Source: Desulfobacteraceae bacterium (GTDB lineage Bacteria; Desulfobacterota; DSM-4660; Desulfatiglandales; Desulfatiglandaceae). From it: a stretch of DNA of 12,338 nt. Where the stretch lies: positions 2,617,939 through 2,630,276 of the forward strand of contig CP070700.1 of NCBI GenBank assembly GCA_020349865.1, in the 5' to 3' direction. A model generated the notes under the pieces. It was not told where the DNA came from. It was given only the letters and a program-made list of their open reading frames with translations, and ran no database searches. Below, one piece after another: positions 8,237-12,338 of this stretch (positions are counted from its first letter, which is position 1; every line of letters starts with the position of its first letter). The position numbers were made by a program, and so were the translations under genes.

Positions 8237-8309
8237 GCCGAACCTCAGCTTGGAGAAGGATACTCATTTTGCTGCGCTTTATTAGCACCTCTCAAGCTGG
8301 GTGTTCGCC
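8237..8309 (+). other. attC recombination site 1
   Basis: R'' GCCGAAC (8237-8243) and R' GTTCGCC (8303-8309) bracket paired arms: CAGCTTGGAGA on the left pairs, with one bulge, with TCTCAAGCTG on the right. The loop includes TTTGCTGCGCTTT. The total is 73 bases. R' departs from GTTRRRY at the fourth base, so this is less canonical than the sites further right. It closes the cassette carrying the two-gene pair. Confidence 0.65.
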
Positions 8310-8353
8310 GTATAAGTATTCGGCTTTGCTACTAAACCAAATGAGTGTTGAAA

Positions 8354-8650
8354 ATGTCCGTAAATTACAATTTCGAGTGGGACCCAACAAAAGACCGCGA
8401 AAACCGGAATAAACACGGTGTGGCCTTTGACGAAGCTGCAACGGTTTTCAAAGATTCAAAGGCGCTTTCCATCTTTGATCCAGACCACAGTGAAGCTGAA
8501 GATAGATGGATAACTATGGGTATTTCGGAGAAAGGAAGGTTGCTGATTGTGATCCATACCTTTCGAGAAGAAAGTGAGGATGCTGTCACAATCAGAATTA
8601 TTTCAAGCCGGAAAGCAACAAAACAAGAAACCAAAACATATGGTGAATGA
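8354..8650 (+). CDS. brnT: BrnT-family toxin (DUF497)
   Basis: This is a type II toxin, expected to be a RelE-fold ribonuclease that blocks translation. The 98-residue product shows the BrnT signature. FEWDPTKDRENRNKHGVAF is near the N-terminus, followed by VFKDSKAL, an acidic DPDHSEAEDRW segment, a central strand GRLLIVIHTFRE, and the C-terminal IRIISSRKATKQE, which includes the conserved Arg/Ser/Lys part of the family. The ATG at 8354 places FEWDP at the usual distance; a GTG at 8345 would add three residues. The stop overlaps the next start by four bases (ATGA), coupling translation to the antitoxin. It sits alone with its partner in cassette 2, a common cargo that stabilises arrays. Confidence 0.88.
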   Translation: MSVNYNFEWDPTKDRENRNKHGVAFDEAATVFKDSKALSIFDPDHSEAEDRWITMGISEKGRLLIVIHTFREESEDAVTIRIISSRKATKQETKTYGE

Positions 8651-8853
8651 ACATGAGAAAAGAGTATGATTTTTCAAAAGGAGAAAGAGGCAAGTTTTAT
8701 CATCCGGATATGAAGCTGAACATTCCTGTTTATCTTGATGAGGAGGTTTCAGCTTTTGTCGACAAAATTGCTTCGAAGAAGGGAATTGACCGATCCTCAG
8801 TAGTGAACGAGCTTCTCAAGGGCGATATAAAGCTCGCCGAGGCCATGGAATAA
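8647..8853 (+). CDS. Ribbon-helix-helix antitoxin paired with BrnT
   Basis: This 68-residue protein is probably the antitoxin that binds the toxin and represses the pair's promoter. An N-terminal KGERGKFYHPDMK segment leads into a ribbon (LNIPVYLDEEV), helix 1 (SAFVDKIASKKG) and helix 2 (RSSVVNELLKGDIKLAE), a ribbon-helix-helix layout like CopG/MetJ-type repressors. It lacks the features of the classical BrnA domain (DUF4415), so it is an alternative partner. It starts with ATG inside the toxin stop codon. The C-terminus is followed ten bases later by attC site 2. Confidence 0.85.
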   Translation: MNMRKEYDFSKGERGKFYHPDMKLNIPVYLDEEVSAFVDKIASKKGIDRSSVVNELLKGDIKLAEAME

Positions 8854-8862
8854 ATTGGCTTC

Positions 8863-8935
8863 GGCGAACCAAGGCATGCACCAGATTGCCATTACGCTGC
8901 CGCTTCATGGCAACTGGTGATGCCTGTCGTTGGCG
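8863..8935 (+). other. attC recombination site 2
   Basis: R'' GGCGAAC (8863-8869) and R' GTTGGCG (8929-8935) flank long paired arms: AGGCATGCACCAGATTGCCAT pairs with ATGGCAACTGGTGATGCCT, with small bulges. The loop is TACGCTGCCGCTTC. The site is 73 bases long. It ends the toxin-antitoxin cassette and shares TGCACCAGATTGCCATT with attC site 5 at 10132. Confidence 0.82.
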
Positions 8936-8990
8936 CCGCCTGCGGCGGCGCCAATGTGGAGTTGAGCCTTCGCTCTCGTCCACATTGGGC
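8930..8990. repeat. Two consecutive strong hairpins after attC site 2
   Basis: TTGGCGCCGCC (8930-8940), the spacer TGC, and GGCGGCGCCAA (8944-8954) form a perfect 11-base stem that starts inside the R' box. Overlapping it, CCAATGTGGA (8951-8960) pairs with TCCACATTGG (8979-8988) across an 18-base loop containing TTCGCTC. The second hairpin looks like an attC stem without recognisable AAC/GTT core boxes, so it may be a decayed site or a terminator-like structure. The two stems are mutually exclusive at 8951-8954. Confidence 0.6.
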
Positions 8991-8999
8991 GTGAAGCAT

Positions 9000-9218
9000 T
9001 TTAGGGGATTAAGGATGCGGAAAGGTTGGAAGAACCTGTATGAGAGATACAACGATCGGTTCGTGATTGGATTAGACCTGGCGGTTAGTGTCATGTGGGA
9101 GAAGTACTATCTACGTCGGGCGAGCGTAATTCGCGGTTGGTTATCACAGCTAAGCAGCGATACCGCCAGGAAGCTGGCCTACGAGAATATCGAGCGAATA
9201 TTATCGGCTAAGCCTTAG
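9000..9218 (+). pseudogene. 3' fragment of an amidohydrolase gene
   Basis: The frame ending at 9218 encodes the C-terminal part of an amidohydrolase-2 type TIM-barrel protein. Residues LYERYNDRFVIGLDLA and WLSQLSSDTARKLAYENIER align with LYEEFPDRFMVGMDIA and LLEQLSPEARAKIAEQNAIR at the end of the intact hydrolase at 10736, and the aspartate of the GxD metal motif is kept. The N-terminal HxH and central histidines are absent, because upstream of about 9000 the sequence is attC site 2 and hairpins. An in-frame ATG at 9015, with AGGGGA 7-12 bases upstream, could still express a 67-residue peptide. The fragment was most likely captured in a cassette after loss of its 5' end. Confidence 0.75.
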
Positions 9219-9237
9219 CCGGGGTAAGCCTGCCGGT

Positions 9238-9346
9238 TTTTAACGCCGCCTTGTCAGTGCCTAAGCCCACGGACGACGCTGTTTGCCGTAAAGTGCGCTA
9301 CGCTGGGATATTTGCTCATGGCGTAGCGCCATTGGTGCCGTTGGGG
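9238..9346 (+). other. Doubtful or degenerate attC-like site
   Basis: A TTTTAAC box (9238-9244), 19 bases after the amidohydrolase fragment, and a GTTGGGG box (9340-9346) bracket a hairpin GCGCTACGC/GCGTAGCGC (near 9295-9328) with some paired flanks (TGCCG/GGTGCC). The arms next to the core boxes pair poorly. It may be the decayed attC of the fragment's cassette, leaving attC site 3 as an almost empty cassette of about 80 bases. Confidence 0.35.
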
Positions 9347-9353
9347 TCAGGGT

Positions 9354-9427
9354 GACTAACCAAATCATTCCAGCGGACTCCGAAAAAGCTGCGCTTTTGC
9401 GGAGTCCGCTGAATTCAACCGTTAGAG
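9354..9427 (+). other. attC recombination site 3
   Basis: R'' GACTAAC (9354-9360) and R' GTTAGAG (9421-9427) are complementary over the core. The arms are a perfect 12-base inverted repeat, CAGCGGACTCCG (9371-9382) and CGGAGTCCGCTG (9400-9411), and the inner AAAAGC/GCTTTT also pairs. The length of 74 bases and the unpaired spacer next to the boxes fit a functional attC. Confidence 0.88.
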
Positions 9428-9452
9428 ACCACATATTTAGAGAGAAGAGAAG

Positions 9453-9692
9453 ATGAGAACTTATACATTTTTGAAAAACCTTTCCTTCTTCTATGTATTT
9501 GCGACCGTGCTCTTGGTTTTGGGCTTCATGGGCATCGCCCTGGGGACGTACGTTCAGTTTTTCAGACCAGCTACGCCAGGTGAACTCATGTTGAACAAGA
9601 GTCTCTTTCTCTATTCCATCGGATTCGTATTTTCTGCTCTGGTTCATTTTGGAGCCTTTGGCACCATCAAAAGGCTCTCAAAACGAGGGTAG
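9453..9692 (+). CDS. Small two-helix membrane protein of a cassette
   Basis: This is an unrecognised 79-residue protein with two predicted membrane helices, about 12-34 (FYVFATVLLVLGFMGIALGT) and 50-70 (FLYSIGFVFSALVHFGAFGT). A short external or internal loop (VQFFRPATPGELMLNKS) joins them, and the basic tail KRLSKRG suggests a cytoplasmic C-terminus. The start lies 25 bases after the R' box of attC site 3, with purine-rich AGAGAAGAG ahead of the ATG. The stop is followed by attC site 4 after 13 bases. No function can be assigned; it forms a single-gene cassette. Confidence 0.75.
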   Translation: MRTYTFLKNLSFFYVFATVLLVLGFMGIALGTYVQFFRPATPGELMLNKSLFLYSIGFVFSALVHFGAFGTIKRLSKRG

Positions 9693-9705
9693 GTTCTCTG
9701 GTGGT

Positions 9706-9794
9706 CTCTAACTACTCGCTGCAGTCGGACCCGTTCGACTCGCCTTTCGACAAGCTCAAGGCTCGCTCAGGGCCGCTGAGCTCGGCCGTTATGT
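9706..9794 (+). other. attC recombination site 4
   Basis: R'' CTCTAAC (9706-9712) and R' GTTATGT (9788-9794) flank partially paired arms (CGCTGCAGTCGGACCC against GGGCCGCTGAGCTCG). The long loop of about 35 bases contains CCTTTCGACAAGCTCAAGG. The total is 89 bases. Pairing is weaker than at sites 3 and 5, but box spacing and position between two small genes fit. Confidence 0.7.
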
Positions 9795-9805
9795 GAGGGA
9801 TAATG

Positions 9806-10129
9806 ATGAATCAGATAACACCGCATATTTCAGCATACCTATTACCAGTGGCAATGATCCTGTGGGCGATTGCCGGGATGGCATTCTACCGTAAGAACAG
9901 AAGCTTCTCTGGTTTTCTCTTGGCCGTCGGTTGTGTGATCGTGACCGTTGCGCACCTGATCCAGCGATTTGTGCCTGCTGCCAAAATGACGCTCGATGAG
10001 GCCGCAAATGCTATTTCATCAACGGGTATACCAACAACCTGGCAGGTTGCGAGCATATTGACTCCTATTGGATTCGTGATCGGTGCTTTGGGTTTGCTGT
10101 TGATGGCCACAAGTACCGCAAAGAACTAA
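9806..10129 (+). CDS. Small three-helix membrane protein of a cassette
   Basis: This is an unrecognised 107-residue protein. Predicted membrane segments lie at about 9-27 (AYLLPVAMILWAIAGMAFY), 36-53 (SGFLLAVGCVIVTVAHL) and 80-102 (ASILTPIGFVIGALGLLLMA). A hydrophilic loop between the second and third (RFVPAAKMTLDEAANAISS) probably lies outside. Two adjacent ATGs are possible. The second (9806) is preferred because GAGGGA at 9795-9800 ends five bases before it and only two before the first (9803). The start is 11 bases after the R' box of attC site 4, so the ribosome site is supplied by the cassette's first bases. Function unknown. Confidence 0.75.
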   Translation: MNQITPHISAYLLPVAMILWAIAGMAFYRKNRSFSGFLLAVGCVIVTVAHLIQRFVPAAKMTLDEAANAISSTGIPTTWQVASILTPIGFVIGALGLLLMATSTAKN

Positions 10130-10131
10130 AC

Positions 10132-10203
10132 ACATAACCAGCCAGTGCACCAGATTGCCATTCCGCTGCGCTCCATGGCAACCAGTGACCGGCGGCGTTA
10201 GAA
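10132..10203 (+). other. attC recombination site 5
   Basis: R'' ACATAAC (10132-10138) and R' GTTAGAA (10197-10203) flank arms that pair almost fully: CCAGTGCACCAGATTGCCAT with ATGGCAACCAGTGACCGGCG. The loop is TCCGCTGCGCTCC. At 72 bases it is the most canonical site of the array. R'' begins three bases after the upstream stop codon. Confidence 0.9.
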
Positions 10204-10210
10204 ATCGATT

Positions 10211-10597
10211 ATGAAATTTTTGGAAGATCCGAAAAATTGTATGTGGATGTGCAGAATACTTCCGTTTTTCTGTATCTCAATATTCGGGATTCTTTTTTTA
10301 ATTCTCTTGAAAGGGAAAAATGAGAGAGTAATCATTCCCCTCATGCTAATTGATTTCGTTATTTACGGATCTTTCATAATCTATTATTTGCCGGCGCTTT
10401 TATTTGAAGGGAATTATCGTATTAGGCGATATGGATTTAAATATTTGTTTTTGAGTCTTGGCACAGACCCATGGTGGTATTGGCTTTTTGCAGCTTTCAC
10501 ATTTGGACTGGGGCCGGTATATTGGTACTGGTCAAAAGTTGACCCTGTGCTCAAAGAGATGAATAAGACAAGCCAACAGAACAAATTAAACGTTTAA
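10211..10597 (+). CDS. Small membrane protein with tryptophan-rich C-terminus
   Basis: This is an unrecognised 128-residue membrane protein. Predicted helices lie at about 14-34 (RILPFFCISIFGILFLILL), 40-65 (VIIPLMLIDFVIYGSFIIYY) and 88-108 (PWWYWLFAAFTFGLGPVYWY), with a basic segment RIRRYGFKY before the third helix. The ATG lies only seven bases after the R' box of attC site 5 and has no Shine-Dalgarno sequence. It may be translated by coupling, or through a ribosome site in the preceding attC. The tail is hydrophilic. AttC site 6 follows almost at once (R'' three bases after the stop). Codon use is AT-richer than in the hydrolase gene downstream, as expected for cassettes of different origin. 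Confidence 0.75.
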   Translation: MKFLEDPKNCMWMCRILPFFCISIFGILFLILLKGKNERVIIPLMLIDFVIYGSFIIYYLPALLFEGNYRIRRYGFKYLFLSLGTDPWWYWLFAAFTFGLGPVYWYWSKVDPVLKEMNKTSQQNKLNV

Positions 10598-10600
10598 AAT

Positions 10601-10705
10601 TTCTAACAAAGGGATGGAGCTGACATGAAGTAACTCAGGCCCAAAACGAAAATGATTTTGGTTCTTGAAACTCTTGTGGCCTGCAGCTCATCCTTGACGT
10701 TATCT
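10601..10705 (+). other. attC recombination site 6
   Basis: R'' TTCTAAC (10601-10607) and R' GTTATCT (10699-10705) flank arms GGGATGGAGCTGAC and GCAGCTCATCCTTGAC, which pair with single bulged bases. The loop is long, giving 105 bases in all, at the upper part of the usual attC range. An open frame extends from within this site into the hydrolase, but the site itself explains that stretch. Confidence 0.78.
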
Positions 10706-10735
10706 GCTCATCACGAACATCTGGAGGCGTATAGC

Positions 10736-11719
10736 ATGATATGGAAAATGGTAATGGTTAATTTACTGATAGCGTTATTGGGCACGGCATGCACTAGTAC
10801 TGGCCCCATTCGTAGTGGACAATTTCCCATCATCGATGCACACGGGCATATTGGTGCTTCGTTCAAATCGACTATGATCCTTGAGTTGATGGACAAGAAT
10901 GGCGTGTCGAAACAAATCGTGATGGCGCGCTACTACCCCGGCCCAGCCGGTTACTTTGATCTGCCTGGAGATGACGAATTAGCTCTTAAACTCGCCGAGA
11001 AATATCCCGGACGGTTCTATCCGCTGGTAGGCATGCAACGCCCGCTGCTCACTGGCGCCGATAAATGGACTACGCCCGATGCCGATGTTGAGTCGCTGAT
11101 TCGGGAAACGGAGCGCAAGCTCGCATCCGGGAAATTCTTTGGTATAGGAGAGTTCATCGTCCGTCATTGGGCCTACTCATCTGGGCGCCATGCGGAACAG
11201 GACAATCCGATCTACTCAGAGTTGATGCGGCGTTTCAGCAAGCTTGCAGCCCGGTACGACGTACCTATGGTGATACACATGGAAGGCTATCCGACACTGG
11301 TCACTGATTTTTCGAGATTGATAGCGGAAAACCCGGGCACGCGCTACGTATGGGCACATAGCTGCGGTCGCAGCAAAGCAGCGGTTATCCGCAACGTGCT
11401 GTCGCGTTTCCCGAATCTGTTTTGCGATCTTGGCGGCATGACTAATGTGGGAAAACACTATGGGTCAGGCTGGCCACGCATGGAGGAATTCACATCGCTG
11501 ATCGAGCGAGATGGAGTTTTTTTACCTGAGATGAAATCTCTGTACGAAGAGTTTCCGGACCGCTTCATGGTGGGAATGGACATTGCGCACGCACCGGCCA
11601 TGCGGAGCTATTCACGACATGTGCGGCGTTTTCACGAGTTGCTTGAGCAACTTAGCCCAGAGGCAAGGGCAAAGATCGCCGAACAGAACGCGATCCGCAT
11701 TTATAAACTCGCGAGATGA
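10736..11719 (+). CDS. Amidohydrolase-2 family lipoprotein
   Basis: This is a metal-dependent hydrolase (amidohydrolase superfamily, TIM barrel) of unknown substrate, 327 residues long. Metal ligands are visible: HxH in DAHGHIG (His36, His38), His181 in MVIHMEG, His208 in VWAHSCG and Asp282 in MVGMDIA. The start at 10736 is set by GGAGG at 10723-10727, eight bases upstream, and it follows attC site 6 cleanly; an upstream ATG at 10652 would lie inside the attC. The first 19 residues form a lipoprotein-like signal (NLLIALLGTAC, Cys19), though the lipobox is imperfect (Gly at -3). The protein is thus probably exported and lipid-anchored. At about 1.1 kb this is the largest cassette here. Its C-terminus resembles the truncated fragment at 9000-9218. 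Confidence 0.88.
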   Translation: MIWKMVMVNLLIALLGTACTSTGPIRSGQFPIIDAHGHIGASFKSTMILELMDKNGVSKQIVMARYYPGPAGYFDLPGDDELALKLAEKYPGRFYPLVGMQRPLLTGADKWTTPDADVESLIRETERKLASGKFFGIGEFIVRHWAYSSGRHAEQDNPIYSELMRRFSKLAARYDVPMVIHMEGYPTLVTDFSRLIAENPGTRYVWAHSCGRSKAAVIRNVLSRFPNLFCDLGGMTNVGKHYGSGWPRMEEFTSLIERDGVFLPEMKSLYEEFPDRFMVGMDIAHAPAMRSYSRHVRRFHELLEQLSPEARAKIAEQNAIRIYKLAR

Positions 11720-11808
11720 CTCATTGCCGGACTAGGAAACCCAATTGAAAAGGTAAAGTAAAATCAATAGAAGTCTTGAATCGTGAATTTTGGTATGCCC
11801 GCAACAGC

Positions 11809-11875
11809 AGATAACAATTCGCTCAACCGGACTACGCGCCTTACGGGCGCTCGCCGGTTAGCTCAGTCGTTGAAG
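11809..11875 (+). other. attC recombination site 7, interrupted at R'
   Basis: R'' AGATAAC (11809-11815) and R' GTTGAAG (11869-11875) flank arms CGCTCAACCGG and CCGGTTAGCTCAG, and the inner TACGCGCC/GGGCGCTCG also pairs. The site closes the hydrolase cassette, 67 bases in all. The R' bases after GTT belong to the small element that follows. If that element is removed, R' becomes GTTAGTT (11991-11997 joined to the left arm), a better match to GTTRRRY. Confidence 0.8.
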
Positions 11876-11990
11876 CTGTCGAAAAAGCTTAATTATGGTT
11901 TTTTGTCAATTTCCATATTTTATAAAATCAACTACTTACGAACTGAGAAAAGCTCTGAAATCATGATTTTCAGGGTTTTTCGACAGCTTC
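11872..11990. mobile_element. 119-base element with 15-base terminal inverted repeats at attC site 7
   Basis: GAAGCTGTCGAAAAA (11872-11886) and TTTTTCGACAGCTTC (11976-11990) are perfect inverted repeats bounding an AT-rich, gene-free interior. GTT is directly repeated on both flanks (11869-11871 and 11991-11993), as a three-base target duplication would be. The inner ends also show weaker symmetry (CTGAAATC/GATTTTCAG at the right). The best reading is a miniature inverted-repeat element (MITE) mobilised by a transposase elsewhere. Alternatively it is an ORF-less integron cassette, because the GTT duplication coincides with the G/TT crossover. Confidence 0.65.
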
Positions 11991-12019
11991 GTTAGTTGTA
12001 TGATATCGAAGGAAAACCA

Positions 12020-12325
12020 ATGCACCCACGAGTCTTTTTCGATGGGTTCTGGTGCAATGATCTGAAGCCACAGGTTTTCGTGGCTATGAGCTTCAGAGAA
12101 GATTTCCGGCCTCGCTGGAACTGCATCTTTACGCCTGCCATAGAGGAACAGCCCTTACTCGGGCAGCAATTGAAGGCGGTGCGCGTGGACATTCGTCAGT
12201 CTGGCGATTCCATTCTCACGGAGATACTTGTCGGGGTCGGGCATTCTCAACTGGTGCTGGCTGACGTCTCTGTTACTGATCGCTGGGAAGAAAACGGGAA
12301 GCCCCGCTGTACACGCAAGGGTTAG
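12020..12325 (+). CDS. TIR-like / nucleoside 2-deoxyribosyltransferase-like domain protein, apparently frameshifted
   Basis: This is the N-terminal part of a Rossmann-like protein. PQVFVAMSF near residue 18 starts the first strand, an aromatic helix (WNCIFTPAIEE) follows, then AVRVDIRQSGDSILTEI and SQLVLADVSVTDRWEENGKP. These resemble proteins with a nucleoside 2-deoxyribosyltransferase/TIR-like fold, some of which act in stress or phage-defence signalling. ATG 12020 is chosen because GAAGGA (12008-12013) lies six bases upstream; a TTG at 11996 would overlap the R' box. The frame stops after 101 residues, but another frame continues as LYTQGLALAC, resembling the xMYEVGLALAC segment expected next. 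This suggests a frameshift or small deletion near 12295-12310. Function is inference, and the rest is outside the window. Confidence 0.6.
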   Translation: MHPRVFFDGFWCNDLKPQVFVAMSFREDFRPRWNCIFTPAIEEQPLLGQQLKAVRVDIRQSGDSILTEILVGVGHSQLVLADVSVTDRWEENGKPRCTRKG

Positions 12326-12338
12326 CCCTTGCCTGCCG

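Larger units (their letters stand above)
8237..11997 (+). mobile_element. Integron cassette array without visible integrase (CALIN type)
   Basis: Seven convincing attC sites lie in the same orientation within about 3.7 kb, each following a short plus-strand gene or gene pair. The unit pattern is stop codon, AAC-type R'' box, paired arms, GTT-type R' box, then the next start within 5 to 80 bases. Cassette content is unrelated from unit to unit: toxin-antitoxin, membrane proteins, hydrolase, TIR-like domain. No tyrosine integrase (IntI) or attI site occurs on either strand here. The array may continue past the right end, and the first cassette starts somewhere in 7455-7749. Confidence 0.8.

Noticed and set aside
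8886..9014. Upstream extension of the amidohydrolase fragment
   Set aside because: It translates attC site 2 and the following hairpins, giving an arginine-rich artefact. Hydrolase similarity begins only near 9000.
10652..10735. Upstream start for the amidohydrolase lipoprotein
   Set aside because: It lies inside attC site 6 and lacks a ribosome site, whereas 10736 has GGAGG at proper spacing and a signal sequence.
11783..11995. 70-residue open frame across attC site 7 and the small element
   Set aside because: It consists of attC and inverted-repeat element sequence, with no ribosome site and no protein-like composition.
8237..11997. CRISPR array
   Set aside because: The palindromes vary in sequence and length, and whole genes lie between them. 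There are no short identical repeats with uniform spacers.
12300..12325. GTTAGCC near the right end as an attC R' box
   Set aside because: There is no matching R'' box and no paired arms upstream. The bases fit the continuing coding sequence of the TIR-like gene in another frame.

Overview
The window has two parts. Bases 1 to about 7450 look like an ordinary bacterial chromosome carrying fatty-acid beta-oxidation genes. Bases about 7500 to 12338 look like an accessory cluster of integron gene cassettes in which no integrase gene is visible (a CALIN-type array). The mix suggests an anaerobic or facultative Gram-negative bacterium, possibly Desulfobacterota (Deltaproteobacteria). It has a 3-hydroxyacyl-CoA dehydrogenase/enoyl-CoA hydratase fusion in FadN domain order, an iron-sulfur 2,4-dienoyl-CoA reductase, strong AAGGAGG ribosome binding sites, and a lipoprotein in the cassettes. 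The taxon is inference, because no rRNA or marker gene is present.

Left part. Two genes on the minus strand form a beta-oxidation unit: an 810-residue dehydrogenase/hydratase (fadN type, 1572-4004) followed by a 394-residue thiolase (fadA type, 84-1268). The 303-base gap between them contains a long imperfect inverted repeat. Upstream of fadN is a sigma70-like promoter whose start region is covered by an 18-base palindrome, TGAATGAACTTTCATTCA. It has the same half-sites as the Bacillus subtilis FadR operator, so repression by a TetR-family, acyl-CoA-responsive regulator is likely. Divergently, on the plus strand, are a membrane-anchored HExxH metallopeptidase (4493-5398) and, 52 bases later, a FadH-like 2,4-dienoyl-CoA reductase (5451-7454). 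Together these enzymes could take both saturated and unsaturated acyl-CoA through the hydration, oxidation and thiolysis steps.

Right part. From 7750 onward the genes are short, all on the plus strand, unrelated to each other, and separated by 65-105-base imperfect palindromes that begin with an AAC box and end with a GTT box. Seven are convincing attC sites (8237, 8863, 9354, 9706, 10132, 10601 and 11809) and one more is doubtful (9238). All lie in the same orientation. In order, the cassettes carry: an unrecognised two-gene pair that could be toxin-antitoxin; a BrnT-type toxin with a ribbon-helix-helix antitoxin; a 3'-terminal fragment of an amidohydrolase gene; three small membrane proteins of unknown function; a full-length amidohydrolase lipoprotein; and, at the right edge, an apparently frameshifted protein with a TIR-like/nucleoside 2-deoxyribosyltransferase-like domain. 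The attC before that last gene is interrupted next to its crossover point by a 119-base element with perfect 15-base terminal inverted repeats.

The most interesting points are the cassette array without an integrase, the small element placed at an attC crossover site, the paired intact and truncated amidohydrolases in one array, and the FadR-like operator on the beta-oxidation promoter.
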